Shown: positions 27,709 through 36,639 of the stretch, one piece after another
How positions within the stretch are numbered: the first letter of the stretch is position 1
Layout of the letters: every line of letters starts with the position of its first letter
DNA from: CAZHHH01 sp052400685
GTDB taxonomy: Bacteria; Bacteroidota; Bacteroidia; Bacteroidales; Marinilabiliaceae
Reading direction: 5' to 3' (one strand)
Assembly: GCA_052400685.1 (NCBI GenBank)
Contig: JBQTGJ010000022.1
Length of the DNA stretch: 60,518 nucleotides
Made by a program: the position numbers and the translations under genes
Notes under the pieces: generated by a model
Databases searched by the model: none
The model's input: only the letters and a program-made list of their open reading frames with translations
What the model was told of the DNA's origin: nothing

Positions 27709-29031
27709 ATGTTAAAACAATTTACTTTAATAGTGAGCATACTGTTATTTCATCAATTCGTATTCTCACAAACAGAAAATAGTTTTCCTGATGGCACCCC
27801 CTTCAGCACCTGGATTACCAACTCCACAAAAATTCAGCTGAAAGATTTAGGAACTCAGTATACCATCACGGACTTCGGTGTTGTAAACGACAGCACAATC
27901 CTTCAGACGAAGGCAATACAGTCTGTCATCGACCGTGCTGCTAAAAATGGCGGTGGCGTCATCATTATCCCCGAAGGGACCTATCTGAGCGGCGCTCTCT
28001 ATTTCAAGCCCAACACGCATCTGCACATAACCACCAATGGGGTATTAAAAGGCTCTGATAATATAGCCAATTATCCACTTATACCTTCAAGAATGGAAGG
28101 ACAGAATCTGGACTATTATTCAGCACTCATCAATGCCTATAATGTCGACAACTTCACTATCACAGGCCATGGCACCATCAACGGCAATGGACTAAATTTT
28201 TGGAAAGCTTTTTGGCAACGACGGGCCGAAAATCCCAAATGTACCAACCTTGAGGTTTCGCGCCCCCGTCTTGTTTTTGTATGGAGTTCCGACAATGTGC
28301 AATTCCAGGATATCCGTGAAATAAATTCAGGTTTCTGGACCAATCATTTTTATCAATGTAACAACATTAAGTTGCTTGATTTACATATCTTTTCGCCAAG
28401 TGCTCCAATCAAAGCGCCCAGCACCGATGCCATCGACATCGATGTATGCTCCAATGTATTAATAAAAGGCTGTTATTTATCTGTTAACGATGATGCCATA
28501 GCCCTTAAAGGTGGGAAAGGACCTCAGGCCGATAAGGACACATGCAACGGACCTAACACAAACATTTTAATAGAAGATTGCGAATTTGGCTTTTGCCATT
28601 CTGCCCTTACCAACGGAAGCGAAGCCATTCACAACAGAAATATTATCATGAGAAACTGCTCCGTTAACGATGCAAAAAGACTACTATGGCTTAAGATGAG
28701 ACCTGATACGCCCCAGAAATATGAATATATCACCGTGGAGAATATCACCGGACAAACCCACCTTGGAATAGATGTCTTTTCCTGGCGACAATTCTTCGAC
28801 CTGAAAGGTCACAATGAGATACCTTTATCCTATGCCAATCATATAACCTTAAGAAATCTCAATCTCAAATGTGATACATTTTACGATATCGAAGAAGATC
28901 CCAATATAAGGCTCTCTAACTTCACCTTCGAAAATCTTCAGATAGAAACCAAAAACTCGTCCATCAATAAAAAACTCGTTGACGGACTTATTTTGAAAAA
29001 TGTAATAATCAATAAACAAATGGTCGAATAA
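27709..29031 (+). CDS. GH28 family polygalacturonase-like glycosidase, exported
   Basis: This 440-aa secreted pectinase-type enzyme cleaves alpha-1,4-galacturonosyl or related bonds. The signal peptide is FTLIVSILLFHQFVFSQ. The pectate-lyase-like beta-helix begins with FGVVNDSTILQTKAIQSVID (the superfamily's opening segment). GH28 catalytic signatures are APSTDAIDID, NDDAIALKGG, a CHSALTNGSE block in place of the classical GHG, and LLWLKMRPDT for the RIK segment. These changes point to the exo-acting or rhamnogalacturonase-like Bacteroidota branch. It is monocistronic, with its own promoter box and flanking repeats. Together with the GH95/GH106/GH2 set it suggests pectin use. Confidence 0.88.
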   Translation: MLKQFTLIVSILLFHQFVFSQTENSFPDGTPFSTWITNSTKIQLKDLGTQYTITDFGVVNDSTILQTKAIQSVIDRAAKNGGGVIIIPEGTYLSGALYFKPNTHLHITTNGVLKGSDNIANYPLIPSRMEGQNLDYYSALINAYNVDNFTITGHGTINGNGLNFWKAFWQRRAENPKCTNLEVSRPRLVFVWSSDNVQFQDIREINSGFWTNHFYQCNNIKLLDLHIFSPSAPIKAPSTDAIDIDVCSNVLIKGCYLSVNDDAIALKGGKGPQADKDTCNGPNTNILIEDCEFGFCHSALTNGSEAIHNRNIIMRNCSVNDAKRLLWLKMRPDTPQKYEYITVENITGQTHLGIDVFSWRQFFDLKGHNEIPLSYANHITLRNLNLKCDTFYDIEEDPNIRLSNFTFENLQIETKNSSINKKLVDGLILKNVIINKQMVE

Positions 29032-29158
29032 TCACAGGCACAGACAATTTAAGTGTCGGTGACCAGTTAATTTAAAAGTAACGTTGACTATCGTTCTAAT
29101 GCTGACCACGGTGCATTCAATCACCAGAGTAGCAATGGAACGATAGTTTGTTTTTAGA

Positions 29159-29314
29159 CTAATTAGTGTTTGTCTATAAAGTCAACTTCTGCGTTACGCT
29201 TGTCATAAAAACAATCATTTACGAAAAGTAAACGCCTTGATTTTTATGACTTCGCAAGCCTTAAATTTGAACTTTATATTTCAAACACTTAGTTTATGGA
29301 CAGACTCTAATTAC
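29159..29314. mobile_element. MITE-like family 1, isolated complete copy
   Basis: This copy of about 156 bp starts at the palindrome CTAATTAG, then TGTTTGTCTATAAAGTC, and ends TTATGGACAGACTCTAATTA. Internal words match the 24418 cluster, with CTTGTCATAAAAACAAT where unit 1 has CTTGCTCTCAAAATGGT. The copy at 60310 shares this variant, so at least two subfamilies exist. Confidence 0.65.
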
Positions 29315-29531
29315 TCAAAATCCAGTATTTGACATTAATATGTAAGAATAAATTCCGACATTTTTCTGTTCCCTATTGACTTTTACACGCATGATATCTT
29401 AAATTTGGATTCAAGACTGATTTATCCTTTTATCTTTAAAATATTCGAATCCAATTGACACACCGCATAAATGATGCTTGCAGGAATACTTTTTTTTAAA
29501 ATCATAAACAACTAAAAATTATACACAAGCC
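29315..29531. other. Intergenic AT-rich DNA before the unknown two-gene unit
   Basis: No frame, terminator or strong promoter box was found; the DNA is AT-rich. Confidence 0.3.
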
Positions 29532-29876
29532 ATGCCAAATACAAAAACGATACAAAAAGAAGAAGAATTCAGACTGACATCAAACAACCTTAAAATAAGA
29601 TGTATACCCGGAGATGCCCATTTAACAACGAGTCGCATCTATTTAAACAATCAACTGATTAAAAACGGAACTGGCATAGTTGAGGCACAGCCGGATATTC
29701 ATCAAAATGATGAATTTCTAATTGTAAACACCATTAATAAACCGGGTAATCAGAGCGACTTCGCAAGCATTACTGTTATCTTCGAAAATCAGGGAAGTGA
29801 ACGCAGTTGGGCCTTTTCGTCTCCCGAACCCGATTATACTGAAGTTATCTATCAGATAAAAATCAAAATAATTTAA
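29532..29876 (+). CDS. Hypothetical protein, 114 aa, paired with a barrel-like protein
   Basis: I do not recognise this protein. It has no signal peptide or membrane segment and looks like a small soluble all-beta protein: alternating polar/hydrophobic strands such as LKIRCIPGDAHL, SRIYLNNQLI and FASITVIFENQG. The end, YTEVIYQIKIKII, is a regular strand. It starts 51 bp before an exported protein of 437 aa on the same strand. Codon use looks like its neighbours. Confidence 0.6.
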   Translation: MPNTKTIQKEEEFRLTSNNLKIRCIPGDAHLTTSRIYLNNQLIKNGTGIVEAQPDIHQNDEFLIVNTINKPGNQSDFASITVIFENQGSERSWAFSSPEPDYTEVIYQIKIKII

Positions 29877-29926
29877 TCAATAGCATAATAATAGACCAAT
29901 CAACTTTAACAAAGAAATCGTTCCAA

Positions 29927-31240
29927 ATGAAAAATATTTTACTTTTAGCAGTTTTAATCTTTATTACCAACCAACTTTGTGCACAGCAAATTGAACTGGA
30001 TGAACTATCTACGCCGTCTACGCCCGCATTTTCAATATTAGATCTGAGTCCAACCAGCATCAGTCGCCCCACGCTGGGAAAAACGTTTCTGATGAGTTTG
30101 GCCAACGGCTTAAACAATAACAACATTGTATCGGATGTGGCCATCGAAACAACTCCCTATTGGTGGGTATCGAGGCCCGGACTGACTTATGAAAAATACT
30201 ACGGGTTAGACACCGTTTCAGCTTCGGATAATATATTCGATCAGATAAGCAGTACATTGTCCCTTTCGTTTGCTACCAGCGATGCCAGTCCGGATATAGA
30301 TAGCATAGACTCGAGATATCTGGCCGGCGGACTTCGTTTCCAGGTTTTAAAAGGCCAACCTTCGCAAAGCTTTAAAAACGCCTACCATAATTTGTTACAG
30401 AACGATCAGCTTTTAATCAGAGAGTCGATAGCCGAGTTAAAACATAGGGTAGATCTAAATATGATAACCACTCTGCAAGCATTAAAAACGGATATTGAAG
30501 TAAGTGTGCAGAGCATCATATCAACCAACTCAGCCTACCAAAACCTTACAGCACAAGACGTTGCAGGCTACAAACAAAAGGCCATCACTTACATCCGGAA
30601 TATTATTGATAAAATGGATGCAACAGAATACGACAAAACAACCATTAGCGACTACTTAGAGAAAGAGAGAGCAACGGTTTCCGAATCTATAAATACAATA
30701 CTAATGGATATGCAGGGTATGAGCCGCGTTGGCTGGCTGTTGGAATTTGCCGGTGCTGCTTCGTTATATGCCCCAACCAATAAAATTGATTATACGATGG
30801 GGCACAATTGGGCAGGCTGGGGAACCCTGACTTATCGTTTTGAGCCCACAAACGGAAATGAAAGAATGACCGATCTGAATTTCATGCTTCGTATTGGTGG
30901 TAATTTCCAAAACGCCAGCAGTTATAACACCGATTTTGGCTTAAGCTGGGTATCATCCGGCGATAATTACAGTCTGTCGTTAGAAGGTCTTTTACGCAGC
31001 TACCGCTCATATATCGACATAACCGCCATCGACGGGCAAACATACGAGGTTTCGGACACCGACAACACCTGGCGCTTTGCACTGGCCTATCAATACAAAT
31101 TATCCGACAACATCAATATAACAGTAACAGCCGGCAAAGATTTTGAAAATTCCGCTATTTCGGCCGATGGAATGTTTAGCTTGCTGAATCTCAACTTAAC
31201 TTTACCGGCAAGTCAAAAAATGCTTGTGAATAATAATTAA
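29927..31240 (+). CDS. Hypothetical exported protein with predicted barrel C-terminus, 437 aa
   Basis: This family is not recognised. The signal peptide is ILLLAVLIFITNQLCAQ. Residues about 30-130 are beta-rich and include TLGKTFLMSLANGLN and TTPYWWVSRPGLTYEKYYG. Residues about 145-265 are helical and charged, with a likely coiled-coil (EYDKTTISDYLEKERATVSE). From about 268 onward aromatic alternating strands appear (GWGTLTYRFEPTNG, WRFALAYQYKLSDNINIT), as in outer-membrane barrels. A helical insert between two beta parts is unusual for a porin. It is co-oriented with the 114-aa gene before it and lies just upstream of the PUL regulator. Confidence 0.6.
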   Translation: MKNILLLAVLIFITNQLCAQQIELDELSTPSTPAFSILDLSPTSISRPTLGKTFLMSLANGLNNNNIVSDVAIETTPYWWVSRPGLTYEKYYGLDTVSASDNIFDQISSTLSLSFATSDASPDIDSIDSRYLAGGLRFQVLKGQPSQSFKNAYHNLLQNDQLLIRESIAELKHRVDLNMITTLQALKTDIEVSVQSIISTNSAYQNLTAQDVAGYKQKAITYIRNIIDKMDATEYDKTTISDYLEKERATVSESINTILMDMQGMSRVGWLLEFAGAASLYAPTNKIDYTMGHNWAGWGTLTYRFEPTNGNERMTDLNFMLRIGGNFQNASSYNTDFGLSWVSSGDNYSLSLEGLLRSYRSYIDITAIDGQTYEVSDTDNTWRFALAYQYKLSDNINITVTAGKDFENSAISADGMFSLLNLNLTLPASQKMLVNNN

Positions 31241-31498
31241 AAAATAAATAGTAATTGCAAAAAAAACATGCGTTACTTCAACAAATAATCATTTGGGGAC
31301 GAGAATAAAGAAAAGTTAAATTTAATATTCAGATGCATAGTAGTAAATTTCTGAAATAAACCGTTACTCGTCAGATTGGCTATACCTTTCAGTATCTGAA
31401 GAGTCATCCGATGAGTTTTGAAAGACAAACACCGAAGAAAAAAAACGTTTTTAATCCTCATACCCGCATATTATTAACAAGCAGCACTCATATTTTTT

Positions 31499-31506
31499 TA
31501 TCTTTG
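31499..31506 (+). promoter_or_regulatory. TAnnTTTG -7 promoter box for the DUF6377 regulator
   Basis: TATCTTTG sits 31 bp before the ATG at 31537. This supports that start over the one at 31411. Confidence 0.4.
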
Positions 31507-31536
31507 TTTCAAACAACGTTAATCAGGGCTATATCC

Positions 31537-33195
31537 ATGAAAGCTGCTTTCTTAATATTTCTTTTTTTTTCAATAGCAATCAGTATCCATAGCGAAACCC
31601 TAAATAAGGAAAATCATTCCTTATTACAGACGCTGGATAAAGAACTGAAAAACAGAAAAGAATACACACACGAGCGTGAAACAAAAATTGAATATTTAAA
31701 AGAATTACTGGCCGAAAGCTCAACGCCGGAAGACGTATTCACCCTTCAGCATAAACTTTATCAGGAATACCAGGCTTTCATCTGTGACTCAGCTATTTAT
31801 TATCTTGAGAAAAATCTTGAACTGACCCGCCATCTTAACAATGACCAAAGCTACTACGAAACGGCTATTCGACTGGCTCATCTGCTTTCGTCCAGCGGCA
31901 TGTACAAAGAAGCGGTTGACATACTGGATTCTATTCCTCAAAACAAGTTAACAGCTGATCTTACCGATCAATTGTTAAGCTCCTACGATCATGTTTATGG
32001 AGAACTGGCCTTTTATTCGCGATCCAACACTCTCAAAAAAACATACAACTCAATAGCAAAGCAATATAAAGAGAAACTATTTCAAATTTTAGATCCTTCC
32101 TCAGATTTATACCTCAGTATGAAAGAGACCCGATTTCGTGATTCTGCGAATATCGACTCAGCCCTGTTTATAAATAACCTCCGACTTAAAAAATTATCGG
32201 AAGATGACCCCGGTTTTGCTTTGGTAGCTTTTCACCGTTCGCTGGACTACAATATAAAAAACGAGTATGAACAACGTAAAAAATATCTTATTCTTTCAGC
32301 TATTTCCGATACCCGGTCGGCAATAAAAGACAATGCTTCATTAACGCTGTTAGCCAATATTTTATTTGAAGAAGGTGATATCAACAGGGCCTATAACTAC
32401 ATCAGATATTCCATGGAAGATGCCAACTTTTATAATGCAAAACTCCGAAACGTACAAATATCAGAAATACAACCAATTATCGACCGAACCTATAACATCA
32501 GAAGCGAATATCGAAAACGACTATTACGGCTATTCCTTTTCATTTCGGTGCTGTTATTCATATTCTCGGTATTATCACTTTGGATTATTTATAAACAAAA
32601 ACGAAACCTATTAAAGGCACATAGTAATGTACAGCAAATAAATGAACGTCTGAAAACTTTGAATCACGATTTAACAGAAGTCAACACCCGCTTGCAATAT
32701 ACCAACAGCAGCTTAGCCGAATCAAATCATGTAAAAGAAGAGTATATTGGTCTATTCCTTAGCATTTGCTCAACCTACATCGACAAGATGGAAGGCATGC
32801 GAAAAATGGTTTCCAAAGAGATAACCCACGGACGGGTAGCCGAACTGCTTTCGTTCAGCAAATCGGGCAACTTTATTGACAACGAACTGCGTGAATTCTA
32901 TGCCAATTTCGACAATACTTTCCTGCATCTTTACCCTAATTTTGTTGACGCCTTTAACAATTTATTACAGCCAGAAGAACAAATTGAGCTAAAACAGGGA
33001 GAATTGCTAAACACCGAACTTCGAATTTTTGCCCTCATTCGACTTGGCATTACCGATAGCTCAAAAATTGCCGGACTGCTAAGGTATTCGGTCAATACTA
33101 TTTATAACTACCGGGCGAAAATTAAAAACAAAGCGAAAATCTCCCGCAATGATTTTGAAAAGCAAGTGCAAGCTATCGACTCCACATTGTACTAA
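31537..33195 (+). CDS. DUF6377-type membrane-spanning transcriptional regulator of the PUL
   Basis: This is a single-chain sensor-regulator of 552 aa from the ATG at 31537. A signal or anchor segment (FLIFLFFSIAISIHS) opens it, then a periplasmic helical-repeat region (about 20-330; LLQTLDKELKNRKEYTHERE). A membrane helix follows at about 335-360 (LFLFISVLLFIFSVLSLWII), then a cytoplasmic coiled coil (QQINERLKTLNHDLTEVNTR). The C-terminus is a helix-turn-helix (ELRIFALIRLGITDSSKIAG, SVNTIYNYRAKIKNKAK). This is the DUF6377 layout, in which glycan fragments are probably sensed in the periplasm and DNA is bound from the membrane. The frame opens earlier at 31411, but that would place 42 residues before the signal. 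It sits directly upstream of susC, which it presumably controls. Confidence 0.8.
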   Translation: MKAAFLIFLFFSIAISIHSETLNKENHSLLQTLDKELKNRKEYTHERETKIEYLKELLAESSTPEDVFTLQHKLYQEYQAFICDSAIYYLEKNLELTRHLNNDQSYYETAIRLAHLLSSSGMYKEAVDILDSIPQNKLTADLTDQLLSSYDHVYGELAFYSRSNTLKKTYNSIAKQYKEKLFQILDPSSDLYLSMKETRFRDSANIDSALFINNLRLKKLSEDDPGFALVAFHRSLDYNIKNEYEQRKKYLILSAISDTRSAIKDNASLTLLANILFEEGDINRAYNYIRYSMEDANFYNAKLRNVQISEIQPIIDRTYNIRSEYRKRLLRLFLFISVLLFIFSVLSLWIIYKQKRNLLKAHSNVQQINERLKTLNHDLTEVNTRLQYTNSSLAESNHVKEEYIGLFLSICSTYIDKMEGMRKMVSKEITHGRVAELLSFSKSGNFIDNELREFYANFDNTFLHLYPNFVDAFNNLLQPEEQIELKQGELLNTELRIFALIRLGITDSSKIAGLLRYSVNTIYNYRAKIKNKAKISRNDFEKQVQAIDSTLY

Positions 33196-33645
33196 CCGTC
33201 CTGATCCGGCATGTATATCAACAAAACATCTTCTCAAATCACCACCTCTCATCCACTTTTTTCGACGCCATATTAAACCATAAATATCTTTAAATAAAGA
33301 ACTTAAATCACTACTACGATTTAAAATATCCACTATTTTACCCATCCGAATTGGCACTGCCATAGTGTGTCTTTACTTTTGAATTGTTTGTTAACAGACT
33401 TTAACTTCTGTTACCATGAAACAGAAACAGTGCTTGCACAAAAAATGAGCATAAGAAAGTTTCATTTTGAGGCTTTAGAAACGTGAAAATGTAAGTTTTC
33501 TGCTGTTTTTAAAGGCATGGGTAATGAAAAAAACAACATTTTCGTGCTGACACTCACTAAGTCTGTTAGTTAACGAAACAAAACAGGAGTAAACAATTGC
33601 GAATACAGGTAAAATGGATAAATAAATCATCAAAAAACAAAATTT
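33196..33645. promoter_or_regulatory. susC promoter and long leader with inverted repeat
   Basis: A candidate promoter has TACTTTTG at 33374-33381 with a TTGG about 20 bp upstream. It would give a leader of roughly 260 nt before susC. Inside the leader, TAACAGACTT at 33392-33401 is mirrored by AAGTCTGTTA at 33557-33566. The arms could be operators for the neighbouring regulator or ends of a decayed repeat. No coding frame is likely. Confidence 0.35.
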
Positions 33646-36627
33646 ATGAGAAAAGGAATTGCAATGCTAAACCAAATGAGCTTTGCCCTGATTATCCTGA
33701 TAATTTTTTTCGCATCGGGCACAAGGGCCCTGGCACAAGAGATTTCAGTAACAGGCAAAGTAACTGATGCTGCCGGAGAACCCCTTCCTGGCGTAAGTGT
33801 TATCATAAAAGGCACAACACAAGGAACAGCTACGTCGTTAGAAGGGACATACAATCTGAAGGTTCCGGCCGACGGCACCCTTGTATTTTCATCTCTGGGA
33901 ATGCGCACCGCAGAAATGCCTATTAACAATCAATCGGTGATTGATATCGTGTTAACTGATAACATAGAGTTGCTTGACGAATTAGTCGTAATAGGTTACG
34001 GATCCGTAAAAAAGAAAGATGTGACCACAGCCATTTCTTCTGTTTCAACCAAAGATCTGGATCAAAGACCGGTCAATTTAGTATCACAAGCCATACAGGG
34101 ACGCGCAGCCGGGGTATCTGTAACACAACCCAATGGTGAACCCGGTGCTGGCATGGTCATCAGGGTCAGGGGTACCACTTCTTTCAACGGTAGTAACGAC
34201 CCTCTTTATGTGGTTGATGGAGTACCCATGACCGACATTGCCTTTCTTTCAGCCAACGACATCGAAAGCATCCAAATTCTTAAAGACGCTTCATCGGCTG
34301 CTATTTATGGCTCAAGAGCAGCCAACGGGGTCGTCATGATCACAACCAAAACAGGCGCCACGGACAAAGCACGTGTGACTTTCAATGCACATACCGGCAT
34401 TACCCGTCTGTCCAACAAAATTGAATCACTCAACGTAGACGAATACCGCGAGTTGTTGGAAGACATGGGCTCAACCATTACCCTGCCCGACAACCTGACC
34501 GATCAAACAGACTGGTATGATGAGACTTACCAGACAGCCAGAACCGAGAATTACCAATTATCGATATCCAACGGTAACGATAAAATGAAATACTACCTCT
34601 CAGGCGGCTACAATCATGAGGATGGCATTATCAGCGTCGCCTTCTTCGAACGCTATAATTTTAAGGCCAACATTGAAAACCAAATTAAACCATGGTTGAA
34701 TATAGGAGCCAATATTACCTATTCCGATTATTCGTCAAACGGTATTATTTCAGGTCAAGGAGCCAATCGGGCCGGTGTGGTTTTATCGGTGATTAACACC
34801 CCAACCTACGCCCCGATATGGGATGCAGAAAACCCCGGCCAGTATTACAATAACTTTTATGGCGCCAATATCACACACCCGGTTGAAAATATGTCGCGTA
34901 GCGAAGATAACAAAAACAGCAACAGCCGTTTGGTTGCCACCGGTAAAGCGGAAATCACATTTCTGCCCGACTTAAAATTTAAATCGACGGTGACACTCGA
35001 TCGCAGTTACACAAACTCCGTCTCATTCCTCGATCCTGTTAAAACCTCCTGGGGCCGGAGCCAATATGGCGAAGCCAGCGACAACCGCTCATTAGGTACC
35101 GTGATGATATACGATAACATACTGACCTTCAACAAAACAGTAAAACAACACCAATTTGATATTATGGCCGGAACTTCCGGCACGACTTCCCAATGGTCGC
35201 AAAGCTACCAAACAGCCACCCATTTTATTGATGGAAGCATAAAAACGCTTAACGCCGCCAACAAAGTTTCGCAAAGTAATGGCACAACCGCTTCCAACTG
35301 GACCATTATGTCGTATGTAGGAAGAATAGGATACAATTACGCCGGGAAATATTTATTGACGGCCAATATGCGGGCCGATGGCTCATCAAAACTACATCCC
35401 GACCATCGCTGGGGTTATTTTCCCTCAGCCTCGGCTGCCTGGCGTATTTCCTCCGAAGATTTCATGGCCGGCTTAAATTGGCTCGACGACCTAAAATTAC
35501 GGGGTGGCTGGGGACAAACCGGGAACCAGTCGGGACTGGGCGATTATTCATACCTGGAACGCTACGGTATAACCCGTCAGAACTGGTGGGAAACGGGAAA
35601 AGAAAACGCAACTGTTATTTTGTATCAAAACAATCTACGAAATACAGATCTCTCCTGGGAAACAACTACCCAAACCAATATTGGTCTGGACATGACGATT
35701 CTTAACAGCCGGTTAAATTTAGGAATGGACTGGTATTATAAAAAAACCACGGATATGCTTATGACAGTGACACTACCTTCGGGTGCCGCTGCCGCTAATT
35801 CCATCAGTCGCAATGAGGGCGAAATGACCAACACAGGTTTTGAATTCATGATCGACTCTCACAACCTAACCGGTCAGCTGAGCTGGGATACAAACTTCAA
35901 CATTTCGTTCAACCGCAACGAATTAAGCAGCCTTGAACTCACAAAAATATACTATGACGCCCGCACCAGCGACAATCTGAACGAATATGTGGTGCGCAAC
36001 GAACCCGGACGTCCACTGGGTGGGTTCTATGGCTATATTAGCGACGGTGTAGATCCCGAAACCGGGGAACTAATGTATCGCGACACCAACAATGACAAAC
36101 TGGTTTCCAGTTCGGACCGAACCTACATTGGCGATCCAAATCCCGATTTCACATTCGGCCTGACCAACACATTTACGTACAAAAACCTATCGCTCAACAT
36201 TTTTCTTCAAGGCAGTTATGGCAATGACATCTTCAACGCCTCACGAATTGAAACAGAAGGAATGTACGATGCCAAAAACCAATCGCGCAATGTATTAAAC
36301 CGATGGCGAATTCCAGGACAAATTACAGATATGCCAAAAGCCGGTTACGACATGAAAGTATCTTCCTATTTTGTTGAAGATGGAAGTTACCTGCGGGTTA
36401 AAAATGTTTCGCTCTCCTACAATTTCAAAGGTAATTTATTGGACAGATGGGGCATTAACCGTCTGCAACCCTATTTCACGGCAACGAACCTCATCACCTT
36501 CACCAATTACTCGGGGATGGATCCCGAAGTGAATCAGTGGGGCAACAGTGGGGCTGTACAGGGCATTGACTGGGGTACTTATCCGCAAACCAAGTCGTTT
36601 GTTTTGGGTGTAAATGTTGAATTTTAA
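33646..36627 (+). CDS. SusC/RagA-family TonB-linked outer-membrane transporter
   Basis: This 993-aa outer-membrane importer takes up oligosaccharides with energy from TonB. The signal peptide ends at about residue 31 (FASGTRALAQ). A carboxypeptidase-regulatory-like domain follows (about 35-110, GEPLPGVSVIIKGTTQG), then the SusC-type segment LDELVVIGYGSVKKKDVT and the plug with AIQGRAAGV, DPLYVVDGVPM and SSAAIYGSRAANG. The remainder is the 22-strand barrel ending in FVLGVNVEF with a terminal Phe. susD starts 12 bp after its stop. The partner enzymes GH30 and GH3 downstream suggest the imported glycan is a beta-glucan. Confidence 0.96.
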   Translation: MRKGIAMLNQMSFALIILIIFFASGTRALAQEISVTGKVTDAAGEPLPGVSVIIKGTTQGTATSLEGTYNLKVPADGTLVFSSLGMRTAEMPINNQSVIDIVLTDNIELLDELVVIGYGSVKKKDVTTAISSVSTKDLDQRPVNLVSQAIQGRAAGVSVTQPNGEPGAGMVIRVRGTTSFNGSNDPLYVVDGVPMTDIAFLSANDIESIQILKDASSAAIYGSRAANGVVMITTKTGATDKARVTFNAHTGITRLSNKIESLNVDEYRELLEDMGSTITLPDNLTDQTDWYDETYQTARTENYQLSISNGNDKMKYYLSGGYNHEDGIISVAFFERYNFKANIENQIKPWLNIGANITYSDYSSNGIISGQGANRAGVVLSVINTPTYAPIWDAENPGQYYNNFYGANITHPVENMSRSEDNKNSNSRLVATGKAEITFLPDLKFKSTVTLDRSYTNSVSFLDPVKTSWGRSQYGEASDNRSLGTVMIYDNILTFNKTVKQHQFDIMAGTSGTTSQWSQSYQTATHFIDGSIKTLNAANKVSQSNGTTASNWTIMSYVGRIGYNYAGKYLLTANMRADGSSKLHPDHRWGYFPSASAAWRISSEDFMAGLNWLDDLKLRGGWGQTGNQSGLGDYSYLERYGITRQNWWETGKENATVILYQNNLRNTDLSWETTTQTNIGLDMTILNSRLNLGMDWYYKKTTDMLMTVTLPSGAAAANSISRNEGEMTNTGFEFMIDSHNLTGQLSWDTNFNISFNRNELSSLELTKIYYDARTSDNLNEYVVRNEPGRPLGGFYGYISDGVDPETGELMYRDTNNDKLVSSSDRTYIGDPNPDFTFGLTNTFTYKNLSLNIFLQGSYGNDIFNASRIETEGMYDAKNQSRNVLNRWRIPGQITDMPKAGYDMKVSSYFVEDGSYLRVKNVSLSYNFKGNLLDRWGINRLQPYFTATNLITFTNYSGMDPEVNQWGNSGAVQGIDWGTYPQTKSFVLGVNVEF

Positions 36628-36639
36628 TACGATAGCATT

